A model generated the notes under the pieces. The model worked only from the letters and a program-made list of their open reading frames with translations. It was not told where the DNA came from and did no database searches. From assembly GCF_016545825.1 (NCBI RefSeq), contig NC_052619.1:66412115-66476114 (forward strand): 64,000 nucleotides of DNA, in the 5' to 3' direction. Positions 1 through 11,881 of the stretch are shown piece after piece. Within the stretch, counting starts at the first letter, position 1. Each line of letters begins with the position of its first letter. A program made the position numbers and the translations under genes. This DNA comes from Eucalyptus grandis (Eukaryota > Streptophyta > Magnoliopsida > Myrtales > Myrtaceae).

Positions 1-268
1 CGAAAGTTCTCTCTTCCATTTGGCGTCCATTGTTGGTGTGTTTGAACTAAAGGTTCGACGTTTGTGGGACTTCAACTAAAGAACATCTGAACCGATTTGT
101 TTTAAAGCACGTTTCGAGAGGTAATTCGTTTAACTCCCTTTTTATATTCAGATTTTTGATTAAAATGCACGAACAACGCTTTCAGAGAATCATGTATAAA
201 ATATATCTTTGTTTCCGCTGTGTTCTTTATATTAATTTTACTTATACATGATTCATGAAACCCCAACA
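1..268 (+). repeat. Possible LTR 3' end fragment
   Basis: AT-rich non-coding sequence entering from the left edge. It has the look of a U5 end of a Copia LTR: a TTTCCGCTGTG-type stretch near 215 and a terminus CCCCAACA at 261-268. No primer binding site follows, so it would be the right-hand or solo LTR of an element off the window. The call rests on appearance alone. Confidence 0.25.
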
Positions 269-2334
269 TCCATGCCATAGATGCGATGAGGGCGTCGCTA
301 GATTAGGTGGGGGAGAATGACACAGCTCACGGACGGAGTATGATCCAAGACCATCCATAATAGGCCGTGTCATGCACAAAGGGTTGCTCAAGAACAGCCC
401 ACGATCGACCCACGATCAATCCATGAGCGGTACGAGCAAAGGCCCATGCGCAGCCCATGGATGACCCCGAGCAACATTCGACCAGCCCATGAGTAGCCCG
501 TGACCATTTAGCTGCTCGTGTGTCAGACGGACCTACAGACCCTGATCTTGCTTCTGACACACATCTATGGTCTTCTCAAGGGCCTGTTGTGTACAACTAT
601 TGAGTAGCCTTCAAGTAGCCTGTTGTGTAGCCTTGTAATGATAATACGGATTTAAAATGCACCGTTGGATTGGAGGGAGGATCAACGGCTGAGATGCGAC
701 CCACATTTGTATAAATAGGGATCCCTGTCCCTCATTGTAACTAGTTTGTTTACAAGTGAATATACACTATATTTGCTCATCCGACTCTTGTGTTTGAGCG
801 TGTATGCGTAAGGCTGACTTGGGATCGATAATCCTAAGACCGCACAGTGTTTTGATCGATCGTAATCGACCGACCTGTGACATTTATCTCTGAAGGACCC
901 CTCTTTGCGTTTTCTCAATGTGGAAGATGTCTTCGTGAGCGATGGATATTGCAGAGAAAAAACAAGAAAAACCAGCCTTTTTCTATTCGTGCCCTTCTTC
1001 AAGAAAAATAGCTGTCCTCCCCTGCGAAGTGTCCTGACATGTTCTTTTTATATGTGAGGAAATTGCGTTTCAAAGAAAAGGACACAATTTTCTACTTTCA
1101 CTTTGTGAGTATAGTCTAAATATCATCTGCCTTCGTCTCTTTCCTATTTCATTTATATTTTCCTTTCACCACATATGGTCAGGTCATGAATATATCTTAT
1201 TATTCAATTCCCTCTACTCCTCTCCTTTTTTGTCCTCCAATTGACCGAAGCTTTTAATACAGTATGTCCCTACTACTTCTAACTGCAATATCAACGTGTA
1301 AACTTGGGTCGGGCTTGGCCGAAATTTCAATTTACACGGGCTTATTCTATTTCACTTATGCTGAAGACCTCCTAGCCTTAATGCAATTAAAATATACTAC
1401 ATGGGCTTATTACCATAAAAACGCTCCTAATATTTATGTGTAATTAACCTAATATTTTTGTTTAGGGGTCAGTGTTCGATCCCTAATTTTATATGCAATA
1501 AATGCATAAATGGGTCATTAAAATTATAGGTGCCAACACCTCTAAACCCATATTTCTCCAATGCTCGTCGGGATGACCACAACATGTTACCGACGGGATG
1601 GACATGAGTTCTTGGAGAAGAATTTTAGTCCAGCTGTGCAATTAGCACAATTCAATTTGTCCTTGGTGATCTCCACGTTCCCTTATATATGGAGCTCTCC
1701 CTAAGTTTCCACGCTCTTCTTGCTCAATCACTTATTTTTGCTTCTTATATGTCATTCTTCGATCCCACAATGTTTCTTTGTCTCAGTCCAATCGAACAGT
1801 ACTCTTGTTGTGTCAATGACATAGTTCGTATATAGTTCCTTTGGGTCGTTCTCTCACTACAGTATAGGTTGCTACAAGTCTATGAGTATCAATTAGATAT
1901 TGCATGTGGAAAATCCTCACCTAGTTATTCTCTCTATCATTGATTTTCCTTTTCCATGATTTCTTGCTGAAGTCAATTGCTCTAAGGTCTAATAGTCGGA
2001 CTCTAAAAATTTAAGTTATTAAATGAAAGCGTGGTCAATTATTTAAATGTTAAGTTGCTCATCCATTCACTAAGTTGTTTTTGGACGGTAATTGGTCATT
2101 TTGTAGATGCAGGGAGTACGAGAAAGAGGACCAAAGCATTTTCAGAGCGAAAAACCACGAGCTCAAACGAAGTACTTGTACATGCCAACTTAGATAATGG
2201 TTGCCCTAAACGTAGGCAACTCCCAAACTCAAAGGACTCAGCAAACAGGCCTTTTGTTTCATGTCCCGGCCTATGGAGTTCTCGCATAACTCCTTTATTG
2301 TGGACATGGACCAACAGAGAGACGCATAGGTTCC
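269..2334. other. Intergenic, LTR-like debris, no gene
   Basis: No credible coding region. A TATAAATAG box at about 710-718 is followed by a transcript-leader-like stretch (to about 1010), which could be a decayed LTR promoter, but no partner repeat is in the window. The remainder (1010-2334) is AT-rich spacer adjoining the 3' end of the minus-strand SEO gene. Short open frames here have no recognisable protein signature. Confidence 0.4.
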
Positions 2335-2876
2335 CTAATGTGCGCCATGGCAACACTCAAACTTGACAATGTTCTTCATCATGCGGGGACAAACCGGACA
2401 CTTCACGTCCTCCGGGATGTAGCCCACCATGTTCGGGATGTAGAAGTGGTGGCACCTCGGAAGGACGAAGACCCGCTCGCGGTGCTCCTTGAAGGCCGCG
2501 TCGAACGTCTTCTCGTTCCCTTTGACCTGCTTCTTCCAAGTGGTCTCGTACTGGGACAAGACCTTGGTGACGTCGATTATCGAGTCGTTGATCACAACCT
2601 GCGACCCCTCGTGAGGACCGCGAACCCACCATCCTTCTTGAAGTTGGTGTAGAGGCAGAGGATGTCCTGCATGAGGGGTTCGTGCACATCCGCTTTGGTT
2701 TGCAGTTTCGAGAGCATAAGGCTCTCGAGGCGGCTCCAGAAGAGCTGATTTTTGGTGACATTGTAGGCGGCGATGGGGATGCCATCTTCGACGATCTTCT
2801 TCACTGGCTCCTCAATTTCCTGGATTGCCTTGTTGTCTTCAGCTCCATAAAGGAGGATGTACATTCGAGACTTGAT
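2335..2876 (-). CDS. SEO exon 7 and stop (C-terminus), one frame break
   Basis: Acceptor TTGATCAG then IKSRMYILLYGAEDNKAIQE, NQLFWSRLESLMLSKLQ, KKDGGFAVLTRG; after a break in the C run 2605-2608 the frame resumes as QVVINDSIIDVTKVLSQYET, AFKEHRERVFVLPRCHHFYI, PNMVGYIPEDVKCPVCPRMM and ends FECCHGAH with TAG at 2335-2337. The Cys-x2-Cys...Cys-Cys-His end is the hallmark of SEO C-termini. One extra G on the coding strand restores a single frame. Confidence 0.88.
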
Positions 2877-3230
2877 CTGATCAATGATAATCAATCGGAT
2901 AAGTAATCGATGAAAAAGGTTCTTACGGATCAGTCCGCATATCTCTACAGTACAAAAGCAAACGATCATCCTCTAGTTTCAAGTTTTCCACAAAATTTCG
3001 GCAAAGCCTACCTCTAGCATAAGATGGGTTGCATACGTTAGCAGAAACAAGACACTGTGAAACGGTCTGCTTAGTTTCCTTCAATTGATTCTAAATTCAA
3101 ATAAAAGTCTTTCCACCTCTCCATAAATTAATTAAGATCTTATAAATTAACTCAGAGCACAGTTTTTCTTCCTTAAGCGAATGGGTAAAAGGAAAGTGAA
3201 AAAGAATTAAAAAAACATAGAACTACTTAC

Positions 3231-3289
3231 AGCTTCATTTATCTTAGGAATGACCATGTCAGTCAGCAAGAGCTCAAACCAGCTGATGC
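3231..3289 (-). CDS. SEO exon 6, 3' part (other side of the insertion)
   Basis: Continues exactly in frame from the 5' part once the duplicated GATGC is counted once: ISWFELLLTDMVIPKINEA, followed by a perfect GTAAGT donor (3225-3230). The W-F-E-L-L family motif straddles the insertion point, which shows that the element landed in coding sequence and not in an intron. Confidence 0.88.
3285..3289. repeat. Copia target site duplication GATGC (left)
   Basis: GATGC directly abuts the left LTR and is repeated at 12808-12812 next to the right LTR. Five-base duplications are normal for Copia integrase. Confidence 0.93.
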
Positions 3290-4209
3290 TGAGATAGCTA
3301 GTATAAACACCTAGAGGGGGGTGAATAGGTGCACAAACAAATTATCCAAATACGGAAGTGATTCTTGGCAAACGATAAAAAGGAAATTCTCTCTTGATTA
3401 ACAAAATGAAATACGATCGAGGTAGAGAGAGTGAGGAAGAGAAAATTGAACATAGGATTTATAGTGGTTCGGCTTATTCCAAGCCTACGTCCACTCTTCC
3501 GCACCGACAGCCCACCGGCTGGATTTCACTATGATCAAAAGAGAAGTTACAGCACAGCTTTGCCTTGATTTCACAGTGTAGATGTTCTACCACACCTCCT
3601 CAAGGTTTCTCACAAATATAGACTCTCTTTTGTATACAAGTATTCGCTCAAGGAATTGTCTAAACAAGAAGAAGCTTCAGACTTTGGAATTCTTCTATCG
3701 CACACACCTCGAACAACTAAGAACGTCTTCCTTATATACTCCTTTATGCCATCATACCCGTTGGCACTTACCAAAGGAATTCCTCCAATCTACCCGTTGG
3801 ATGGAATCAATTAGGAAGATTGTTCGAGCTATTAAAGGAACGTGTTGATAGCACATCAATCTTGTTCGCCCATACAATCAGGATCTTGGTTTCCATAAGT
3901 AGAACCTTCCAATAATATTTAGACAATTATCGAATCTTCAATCATCGAATCAATCAAAGGATTCTGTTACGTCTTTTCCAGCCACGAGATCTTCTCCAGA
4001 TGATAAGGTTAAATCCTTAACGAAACATCCAGTTCTGGATAACCTTTCTTCAACGGATTATAGACTGTCAATGAGGATAGACTTTAAGTCTTGAGTCACG
4101 GCAGTCCGGAAGTCTTCAGACTTTAAATATCGAGTACGCAAACCTTCGAGACTAGATTGATAGAAACGTTTTGTCAACTTCAAAATACTTCAAGAAGATT
4201 TCTCCAACA
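3290..4209 (-). repeat. Copia 3' LTR
   Basis: 920 bp, starting (minus strand) TGTTGGAGAAATC at 4209 and ending AGCTATCTCA at 3290. It matches 11882-12807 along its full length, with scattered substitutions and small indels such as a G6/G5 run near the inner end. Confidence 0.95.
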
Positions 4210-4224
4210 ATCTCCCCCTTTTTG
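4210..4224 (-). other. Copia polypurine tract
   Basis: On the minus strand AAAAAGGGGGAGAT lies immediately before the 3' LTR start TGTTGGAG. This is the plus-strand DNA priming site and fixes the element's orientation. Confidence 0.85.
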
Positions 4225-4583
4225 ATGGTGACAAAACTTTTCTGCAGATTTGGATAACTTTGACCTGCAAAACATTTCTCAAACACATATGCATATCTTA
4301 TAGAGATAAATGGCTAAATGAATAACACTAGAATCTGCAACCACAGAAAATAGGTTAGTCTAGTATATGATAAAGCCATCCATAAGATATCAATACTAGT
4401 TTAATAGAAGCAGTCAAGTCCAAGTCTAGTTTAGTTCTTATCCAGACACAAAATCAAAGTCAAACAGAGTTTAACAAAACAATCCAACAAACAGTTAAAA
4501 GTTTAATGATTGAAGGTTTGAAAGTTTGCTCAAATCTTGCATCTCTCCCCCTTTTTGTCATCATTAAAAAGGATGAGATGAAG

Positions 4584-6722
4584 TCAAGATTGCTTGGGAA
4601 CGCGGACAAGCTGGAAATCTTCCATAGACTGAACGATGCCTTCCAGCCTTTTAAAATCTTCCTTTAGCTGTGCAATCTCCTCACTCTTGGCATTGGCCTG
4701 ATTCTCAATAGAGAGGGCTTGCATCTTATCATTCAATGAACAGGAAGAAGCTTGACCTTCATTCTTCAAGCTTTGAACCTCGCATCCCAAGGCATAAATT
4801 TGACCTCGCATTTCCAAGAGAATATCCATGATTCTGCGAAAATCTGCTCAATTATCAGTCTGAGTACTTGCTTCGGCTCGATCTGATGGAGTAAATGCAG
4901 ACGATGGTAGATCGGCATAATCTCGCAGGTTTGGCGATGAAACTTCATAACCTTCCTCTAGAAATTGAGATGCATAAACATCCTCTGGGTCTGTAGGTGA
5001 GCGACTGACTCCTTCACTTGCATCAGGATATGAAGACTTCACTCCTTTCTCTTGATCTCCCCCTGTTTCCATGCCTACAGGTGGAGAAGAGATTTCCTTA
5101 GGTTCTCCTTCTTCTCGTCTTTCTTCTTCAGGTCTTTCCTCCTCTGCTTCTTTTTCAGCTTCTCTTTCTTCTTCTTTCTTCTCCTCTCTTCTTTCGTCAT
5201 TTGTTCCGATTCTTTCGTGGAACAGACGACTTAAATTCTTCAAAGCCAATGCGAGAGATGGTGATATCTTCCTCATGATCTTCATCCTCAACGAGGAGAG
5301 CTCTTCTTCTCTTGGATGGAGCAACCATGGGCTCCTTCCCTTTTCTCTTAGCTGCAGAAGAGATTTGATGAGATTTGGCAGGAGTCTTCTCCTTGAATTT
5401 CTCCAACTCCTTGCTCAGTTCCTTCAGACGCATTTTGGTCACCATTTTCAGTCCTACCACCATATGATCGCATGGTCGAACACAAAAGATTTGTGGAGGC
5501 TGAATATTCAGATGTCTGAATAACTTCGTAACAAGGCTTGGGTAAGGGAGTTGACCTCTGTCCTTCATCATTGCTCTATACATGTGAAAAGTGTGAGGGA
5601 GAGAAAACCTTTTTCCAAAGAGAATGGCATACATCAGCTTGGCCTCTGAACTTGAAACATCAGTCTTGGAAGTTGATTTAGGTCGGAGGCAATTAATCAC
5701 AATCTTGTGAAGCAAGATGTTGAATGCACTCATCCTTAAATAGGTGATCTTCTCATATGTTCTCCTGTCCTTCACCAGTTCAAGTGTGGCTCGAGCAATG
5801 GAAACTTTGATCGGTTGATATCTTCCTCTTTCAACTCCTAACACATCCGCCAAAGCATATTCATATCCACAACATAATCTTGGTCTTTAACGCTGAAGGA
5901 GAATCTATTCGCATCCAAAAAGCTAAGATTTGAATAGAAATATGCAGTTAATTCAAAGCATAAGCCTCGTATTGTCGAACAGAACTTTTCAAGTTGAAGA
6001 TGATTGAACTTTTCCCTCAAGTTCACATTCACAAAGATCCAGAAATTCAAAATCCACACTCCTAGGGTTTATTACCCCACGCTTCAGCAATTTCGAGTAT
6101 AGATCCTTTTGTTCCTTTGATCTGAACAAATCTCCCATTTTCCTTGAATTTCAGCCGCAATACCCATTTTCGGTTGAAATAGGCTGTACAAATTGTCATC
6201 ATCATTCCCATCTACAGGATTCGGCCCCCAGTCACGAGGATCACTTGGGATATTCGCAAGGGTTTCCTCAGCCACCCCTTTACGAGCAATTCCCAAACTT
6301 TCCATTTTCCGCAGAAAGATATATTCGTTCCTATATCATTTGTCTTTAAGAAAGTCATCAACATAGTTCAAAGGAGTACGAGTTCCTTTTAAGGCACGAT
6401 ATAGCTTGTAAATAAAAGCGGGCTTTTGAACTCTTACGGGGTCTGCATCCTCGATGATTTCTTCCTCATGTTGATGAACAACGCCTTGAGGACTAGATGG
6501 TGGAGAATGACGCTGCTGAGAATATTGTGGGCTCGCTTGCTGTTCGGGATTTACTTCTTCCTCGTAAGATCGAAGTGCATAGGCCCTTCACTCATTCGCC
6601 GTGGTCCCCTGCTTGCGATTCTCGAAGACTTTCTTGAAGATGACAACTTTTTGAAGATTAAACAAAGAAGACAAACGGGAATGGAGGATCGATGCTTTCT
6701 AGGGTTTTTGAGAGTAAAGTGA
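4584..6722 (-). pseudogene. Extra 3' ORF of the Copia element (plant transposon-protein-like domain plus coiled coil)
   Basis: Not part of the Copia polyprotein. Minus-strand pieces at 6551-6883, 6084-6305, 5838-6059, 5197-5853, 4848-5324 and 4584-4829 read as one broken ORF. The middle part (AYFYSNLSFLDANRFSFSVK..., then AFNILLHKIVINCLRPKS, KLMYAILFGKRFSLPHTF, LPYPSLVTKLFRHLNIQPP) resembles the putative plant transposon protein domain (PF20167 type). It is followed by basic patches, a Glu/Arg-rich segment (5140-5230) and a C-terminal coiled coil (about 4600-4829). In Sireviruses an ORF here is often called env-like; no signal peptide or clear membrane segment is visible, so an envelope role is not supported. 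The function is unknown. Confidence 0.6.
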
Positions 6723-7029
6723 AGAGTAATCGACAGTGCACGATCGGTTAAAAAGAGATATAAACAAACCGTCACAAAGAAAATAAAAAGATGCCTTTTC
6801 ACAATAACTGTCTTTTCCGCAAAAATAGCTATTTCAAAAATAACTTCCTTTTTGAAAATGAAACGATGCAATATTTTCGTCAATTAAATATAGCAACAAT
6901 TTAAACATAGTCGACGATCGTACATTTTCAAGATAAGATTAGAGAGAGAAAGACTTACGATCGGCGGTCGTGCCAAGACTATCTTTCGAGATAAAGTCTT
7001 GTAAGTCCGAGTCCGAAAGTCTTTAGACT

Positions 7030-8850
7030 TTGATATCCTCATACCTCAAATTGTTGAGTCTGGAACGTATAGATTCAAATTGATTTTTCTCCAAAGGCTT
7101 TGTGAATATATCCGCCAATTGATTCTTTGAGTCAACAAATTGAATTGAAACATCTCCATTTTGAACATGGTCTCTAATAAAATGATGTCGAATCTCTATA
7201 TGCTTTGCTCTTGAATGGAGAATTGGATTTTTGGTGAGGTTGATAGCGCTGGTGTTGTCGCAATTAATCTTCGTGCATGAGTCTTCAATTTCAAAGTCTC
7301 TTAGCTATTGTTTTATCCATAGAATTTGCGAACAGCAGCTTCCAAGGGCTACATACTGCTTCATGTTGTTGAAAGAGACACGGTGCTTTGTTTCCTTGAA
7401 AACCAAGACACCGTCCCTTCCAAGCAACTAGCAAGTTCCCGAAGTGCTCTTTCTATCAACTCAGAACCGGCCAGATACGTGTGCGAATATCCAGAAGATT
7501 AAAGTCTCCCTTCCTAGGATACCAAAGGCCGATGCTTGATGATGAAGCAACGTATTTAATAATGCGTTTCGCAGCACTGAGATGAGATTCTCTAGGATCT
7601 GATTGAAACCTAGCACAGATGCAAACACTCAACAAAATGTCAGGTCTAGAAGCAGTAAGATAAAGGAGTGATCCAATGATGCTCTGTACAGCTTTTGTTC
7701 AACTTTCTTGCCTTCTTCATCTTTGTCTATCTTTAAAGAACTTGACATTGGTATGTCGGTCTTTTTGCACTTTTCAGTCAAACCTTTTGACAAGATCATT
7801 AACATATTTTCTTGATAAATAAAAGTTCCTTCCTTCAATTGTTTTACTTGAAGACCAAGAAAGAATGTTAATTCTCCCATCATACTCATTTCAAACTCAT
7901 CCTGCATAGACTTAGAAAATTTCTTGCCTGATTTTCATTAGAGGATCCAAAAATAATGTCATCCACATATATTTGAACAAGTAAGAAACTTTTGTTTTCC
8001 TTTTTGATAAATAAAGTTGTATCTACTTTACCTTTGACAAAACCATTTTGTATTAAGAACTTACTTAATATGTCGTACCAAGCCCGGGGTGCTTGCTTTA
8101 AACCATACAAAGCATTTTCAGTCCAAGACGAGTCGCTTCTTTGGGTCTTCAAACCCTGGTGGTTGTTCCACATAAACTTCCTCATGGATAAATCCATTTA
8201 GGAAGGCGCTTTTGACGTCCATTTGGAATAACCTGAAATTCTTATAACAAGCAAACGCAAGTAATAGACGAATAGCTTCTAACCTTGCTCTTTTGGAGCG
8301 TAAGTCTCATCATAGTCTATTCCTTCTTCTTGCGTATATCCCTTGGCCACGAGTCTTGCTTTGTTTCGTACGACTTTTCCTTTCTCATTCATCTTGTTTT
8401 GAACACCCATTTAGCTCAATAACAGTTTTACCTTTTGGTTTGGATGTCAATTCCCGGACATCATTAATGTTGAACTGTCGAGCTCTTCTTGCATAGCTTC
8501 AATCCAGCTTTCATCAGATAAAGCTTCTTCTATGCTCTTTGGTTCAATTTCAGAAACGAGTGCCACAGCACTAGACTCTTCTCGCCTTTTGGATATGGTG
8601 CGAATTCCTTCATTAATTTCGCCAATTATAAGATTTTTGGGATGACTGGACTTATGCTTCCAGGTACTTGTTGATTTGTCTGGTTGATGATCTCTTTCTT
8701 TATTTGTTTTTTCACTAACAATCTGATGCTGGTCTTCCAGAGTCTGAGATGCTTCTTGAGATGTAAGCTTTGGAGAGTTCGGGAGGGTTCGGACTCTTCT
8801 TGATGAGTCGACTTGATTCATCTTGCGTTGAGTCTTGAAATTTGACATTC
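7030..8850 (-). pseudogene. Copia reverse transcriptase and RNase H region
   Basis: Minus-strand frames show the Copia RT: DESWIEAMQEELD (about 8470-8510), NALYGLKQAPRAWYDILSKF (8040-8110), LLVQIYVDDIIFGSSNENQA with the YVDD catalytic motif (about 7930-7990), and GELTFFLGLQVKQ (7840-7880). RNase H follows, with PRESHLSAAKRIIKYVASSS (about 7520-7580) and, near 7200-7270, the segment preceding the end of the polyprotein. Breaks at about 7916-7922 and 7680 need one base each. The frame is lost in several places between 8200 and 8450, so no intact enzyme is encoded. Confidence 0.85.
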
Positions 8851-10100
8851 ATTTACTCCTCCACAGACTGGCTCTTCTTGTTATAGACTCTGTAGGCTTT
8901 GCTTGATGTAGAATATCCAAGGAAGATACCTTCATATGATCTTTCTTCAAACTTACCAACTCGATCTTTTGCATTTTTCAATATAAAACATTTGCAACCG
9001 AATACATGAAAGTATGAAACAATAGGCTTCTTATCTTTGAATAACTCATAAGGGGTTTTCTGTAGAATAGATCTTAAGAAGACTCTATTGATGATATAGC
9101 ATGCTGTTGAAACTTGACTTCAGCCCAAAATCGTGAAGAAATTTTACTTTCAATTAAAAGAGTTCTAGCCATTTCTTGAAGAGATATGTTCTTTCTTTCC
9201 ACAACTCCATTTTTTGAGGAGTATATGAAGAGGAGAACACATGCTTAAAGCCGATTCATCACAAAATTTTGTAAAATCTTGATTTTCAAATTCACCTCCG
9301 TGATCTGTTCTTATACTAGAGATAACACATCCTTTTTCATTTTGAATCTTTTTAGCAAATTTTTCAAAATACGAAAAGGTTTCGGACTTACTTGCAAGGA
9401 AATATACCCAAGTAAAACGGGAGTAATCGTCAACAATTACTAGGCAATATTTCTTACCCCCAATACTCTGTGTTCTGGTTGGTCCGAAGAGATCCATATG
9501 CAGCAAGCGTAGTACATGATTAGTAGAGACATGATTTATTGACTTAAATGAATTTCTTACATGCTTTCCCAGAATACATGGAGTGCATGGATCAGTCTTT
9601 TGGTATGGCAATTTGGGTAGTCGTCGAACTAGCTGCTTTGATGAGATTTTGGCTAATTGCTTCATGTTGACATGACCAAGCTTTTTGTGCCATAAGCTTG
9701 CTTCGTCTTGAATTGAGATAAGACATTGCGATTCATTTGGTTTCACATCCGGAAGATAGATATTTCCATGTCTTCGACCCATGAAAGACCGAGTAGAATC
9801 TTTACCGATTCCGTAACATGTTCCTTCTTGAAAGAAGATCTTGAAACCAGTATCACACAATTGACTAATGCTGAGAAGATTGTAATTGAGTCCTTCCACT
9901 AAGGAAACATTACTTATTGTGAGAGTTCCAATTTTCACGGTTCCAAATCCCACAATACTTCCTTTGCTGTTTCCTCCAAATGAAACTTTTCCACCATTTA
10001 CTTGAGCAAGCTTTATAAAACAATTTGAGTCTCCTGTCATGTGTCTTGAACATCCACTGTCAAGATACCACTTTACCTTTTTCTTGACGGAGACCTGCAT
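8850..10100 (-). pseudogene. Copia protease and integrase region
   Basis: Starts with the retroviral-type aspartic protease motif LDSGCSRHMTGDS (about 10030-10070) and continues to the integrase zinc domain LWHKKLGHVNMKQLAK...CTPCILGKHVR (about 9560-9700) and the DDE core: LLHMDLFGPTRTQSIGGKKY (about 9460-9510), VIVDDYSRFTWVYFL and IRTDHGGEFENQDFTKFC (about 9260-9320). The open frame ends at 9165, but two one-base breaks (CC at 9251-9252; T6 at 9210-9215) account for the loss. The remaining integrase C-terminal part follows, broken, towards 8850. Confidence 0.87.
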
Positions 10101-10113
10101 TTAAAATAAAGTC

Positions 10114-11822
10114 TCAAGCTTTCTTTGGTACCCAAATTTTCTTGGGTCCTTTGGTGTTAGTAAGATAAATAGTATTAGCCCATACTTTCTTAACAGGTTT
10201 CCATACCATAGGACACTCTTTTTCAAAGTGATCCGGACTGTTGCACTTTGAACATCTGAGAGCATTTCTACCTACATGTTTTACAAAAACTTTCTTGAAA
10301 TGATTTTTGCAAGACTCTTTCGAGGGTATTTTCTTAATTCTTTCTTTTACTTTAGGAAAATCAATCAAGGGAATCGTTTACTATTTGACATACCTAGACC
10401 AGACTTATTGAAGTAAGGTCTTTGAGCTGAAAAGAATTTTTTCAAGTTTCTCGAGACCCTATTGAAAATTTCTTTGAAATATTTGATAAGTCTGTTTTTA
10501 AAAGAGCATTTTCTTTTAAAAGATTATCTTCATTTTCTTTAAGAGTGGAAACAGTCAAGTCTAGACTTTTAACTCTTTCTACTAAAACATTTTCCTTTTG
10601 TTTTAGAGCTGAGTTTTCCTTTTTCAGTTCGGAAATTCTCTTGAGAGAAGTTTTAAAACTAAAACACAGTTCATCAATGTATTTAGAAACTTTGACAGAA
10701 ATTTTAAAATTACTTGCCTCAAATTCACCTTGTCTCGAGTCGATCCAGTCGATCTAGAGTCCGAGTCCGATTGTGCCATCGACATAGATTGGCATATTCA
10801 TTATCACTTTCTTCACACTCGTATCACTCTGTGTTTCGGCTTTGAGAGCTTTTCGAAATTTTTCAGCTTTTCCTCTCTTCTTCTTCGAGAAGAGGACAGT
10901 TAGGTCGATGTGTCCCTTTTTCTTGCATTCAAAGCAGACTACATCTTTATTTGGTTCCTCATCATCAACGGACTTGGTCTGCTGTCTTTGAAAGCTTTGT
11001 TTCTTTGAGTTGAACCTTCTTCCTTTTCTATTCAGTTTTCTGAATCTTCTTATCATGAGAGCAAGCTCCTCATCGTCCATATCATCTTGAGAATCTGTAT
11101 CATCGAATCATCATTTGATTTTAATGCAATGGATTTCTTACCTTTTGGATCTTCATCTTCATTGATCCGTTCCACTTCATAAGACTGAAGAGTTCCAATC
11201 AGCTCGTCGACAGATAGTGGCATAATTCTTTGCGTCTCTCTTATCGAAGTCTTTATGTGATTCCAATCCTTGGAGAGTCCACGCAAAGAGCTTGTTTACC
11301 TTCATGGGATCATAAATTTTTGTCCTTGATTCTCAAGACCATTGACAATATCTGTAAAACGGCTAAACATGTCAGTTATAGATTCTCCTGGTTTCATTTT
11401 GAAGGCTTCATATTGACCGAGAAGTATGTTAATTCTGGTTTCCTTCACTCGATCTGTTCTTTCATAGGTGATATGCAATCTGTCCCAGACTTCTTTTGCT
11501 GTAACACAAGAAGATATTCTATTATATTCAGTTGGTGACAAAGCACAATATAAAGAGTAAATTGCTTTGCATCGAGTGCTTGTCTCTTGTTTATCTCTTC
11601 CTGAGTCATTTTGCCAGTCTCAACAGTTTCTTTCCCTATTTCAGAGACTGATGCAGCTATAGGAGTAATTCCTTTTTCTACAACGTCCCATTCCAGAGGA
11701 TCCTTTGATCGTAGGAAAGCTTTCATCTTGTTTTTCCAGATGTTGTAATCCTTTCCATCAAAGTAGGGTGGTGCAGTATTGCTTTGCCCTTCCATCAGCC
11801 CCGGTGCTAGCATACTAGCCAT
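10114..11822 (-). pseudogene. Copia gag
   Basis: Begins at the ATG 11822 (MASMLAPGLMEGQSNTAPPY) shortly inside the 5' LTR. The nucleocapsid-type core (NIWKNKMKAFLRS, YNRISSCVTAKEVWDRLHIT, FKMKPGESITDMFSRFTDIV, LPLSVDELIGTL region) runs to about 11050. One CCHC knuckle at about 10900-10935 (CFECKKKGH, with the last Cys out of frame by one base near 10905) and a second CCHC-like motif at 10230-10260 (CSKCNSPDHFEKEC) follow, ending GPKKIWVPKKA at about 10120. At least four frame changes are present. Confidence 0.82.
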
Positions 11823-11865
11823 GGATTTTTAACTCAAGTAAAACACTTCAAACAAAGTGAGTACA

Positions 11866-11881
11866 CGGGCTCGATACCAAT
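11866..11881 (-). other. Copia primer binding site
   Basis: Directly inside the 5' LTR, the minus strand reads ATTGGTATCGAGCCCG. It resembles the site complementary to initiator Met-tRNA (TGGTATCAGAGC) with one base missing. The position and strand agree with the gag start about 45 bases further on. Confidence 0.75.

Noticed and set aside
2031..2906. Plus-strand frames opposite the SEO last exon
   Set aside because: Antisense shadows of the SEO coding sequence, which has clear family motifs and splice sites on the minus strand.
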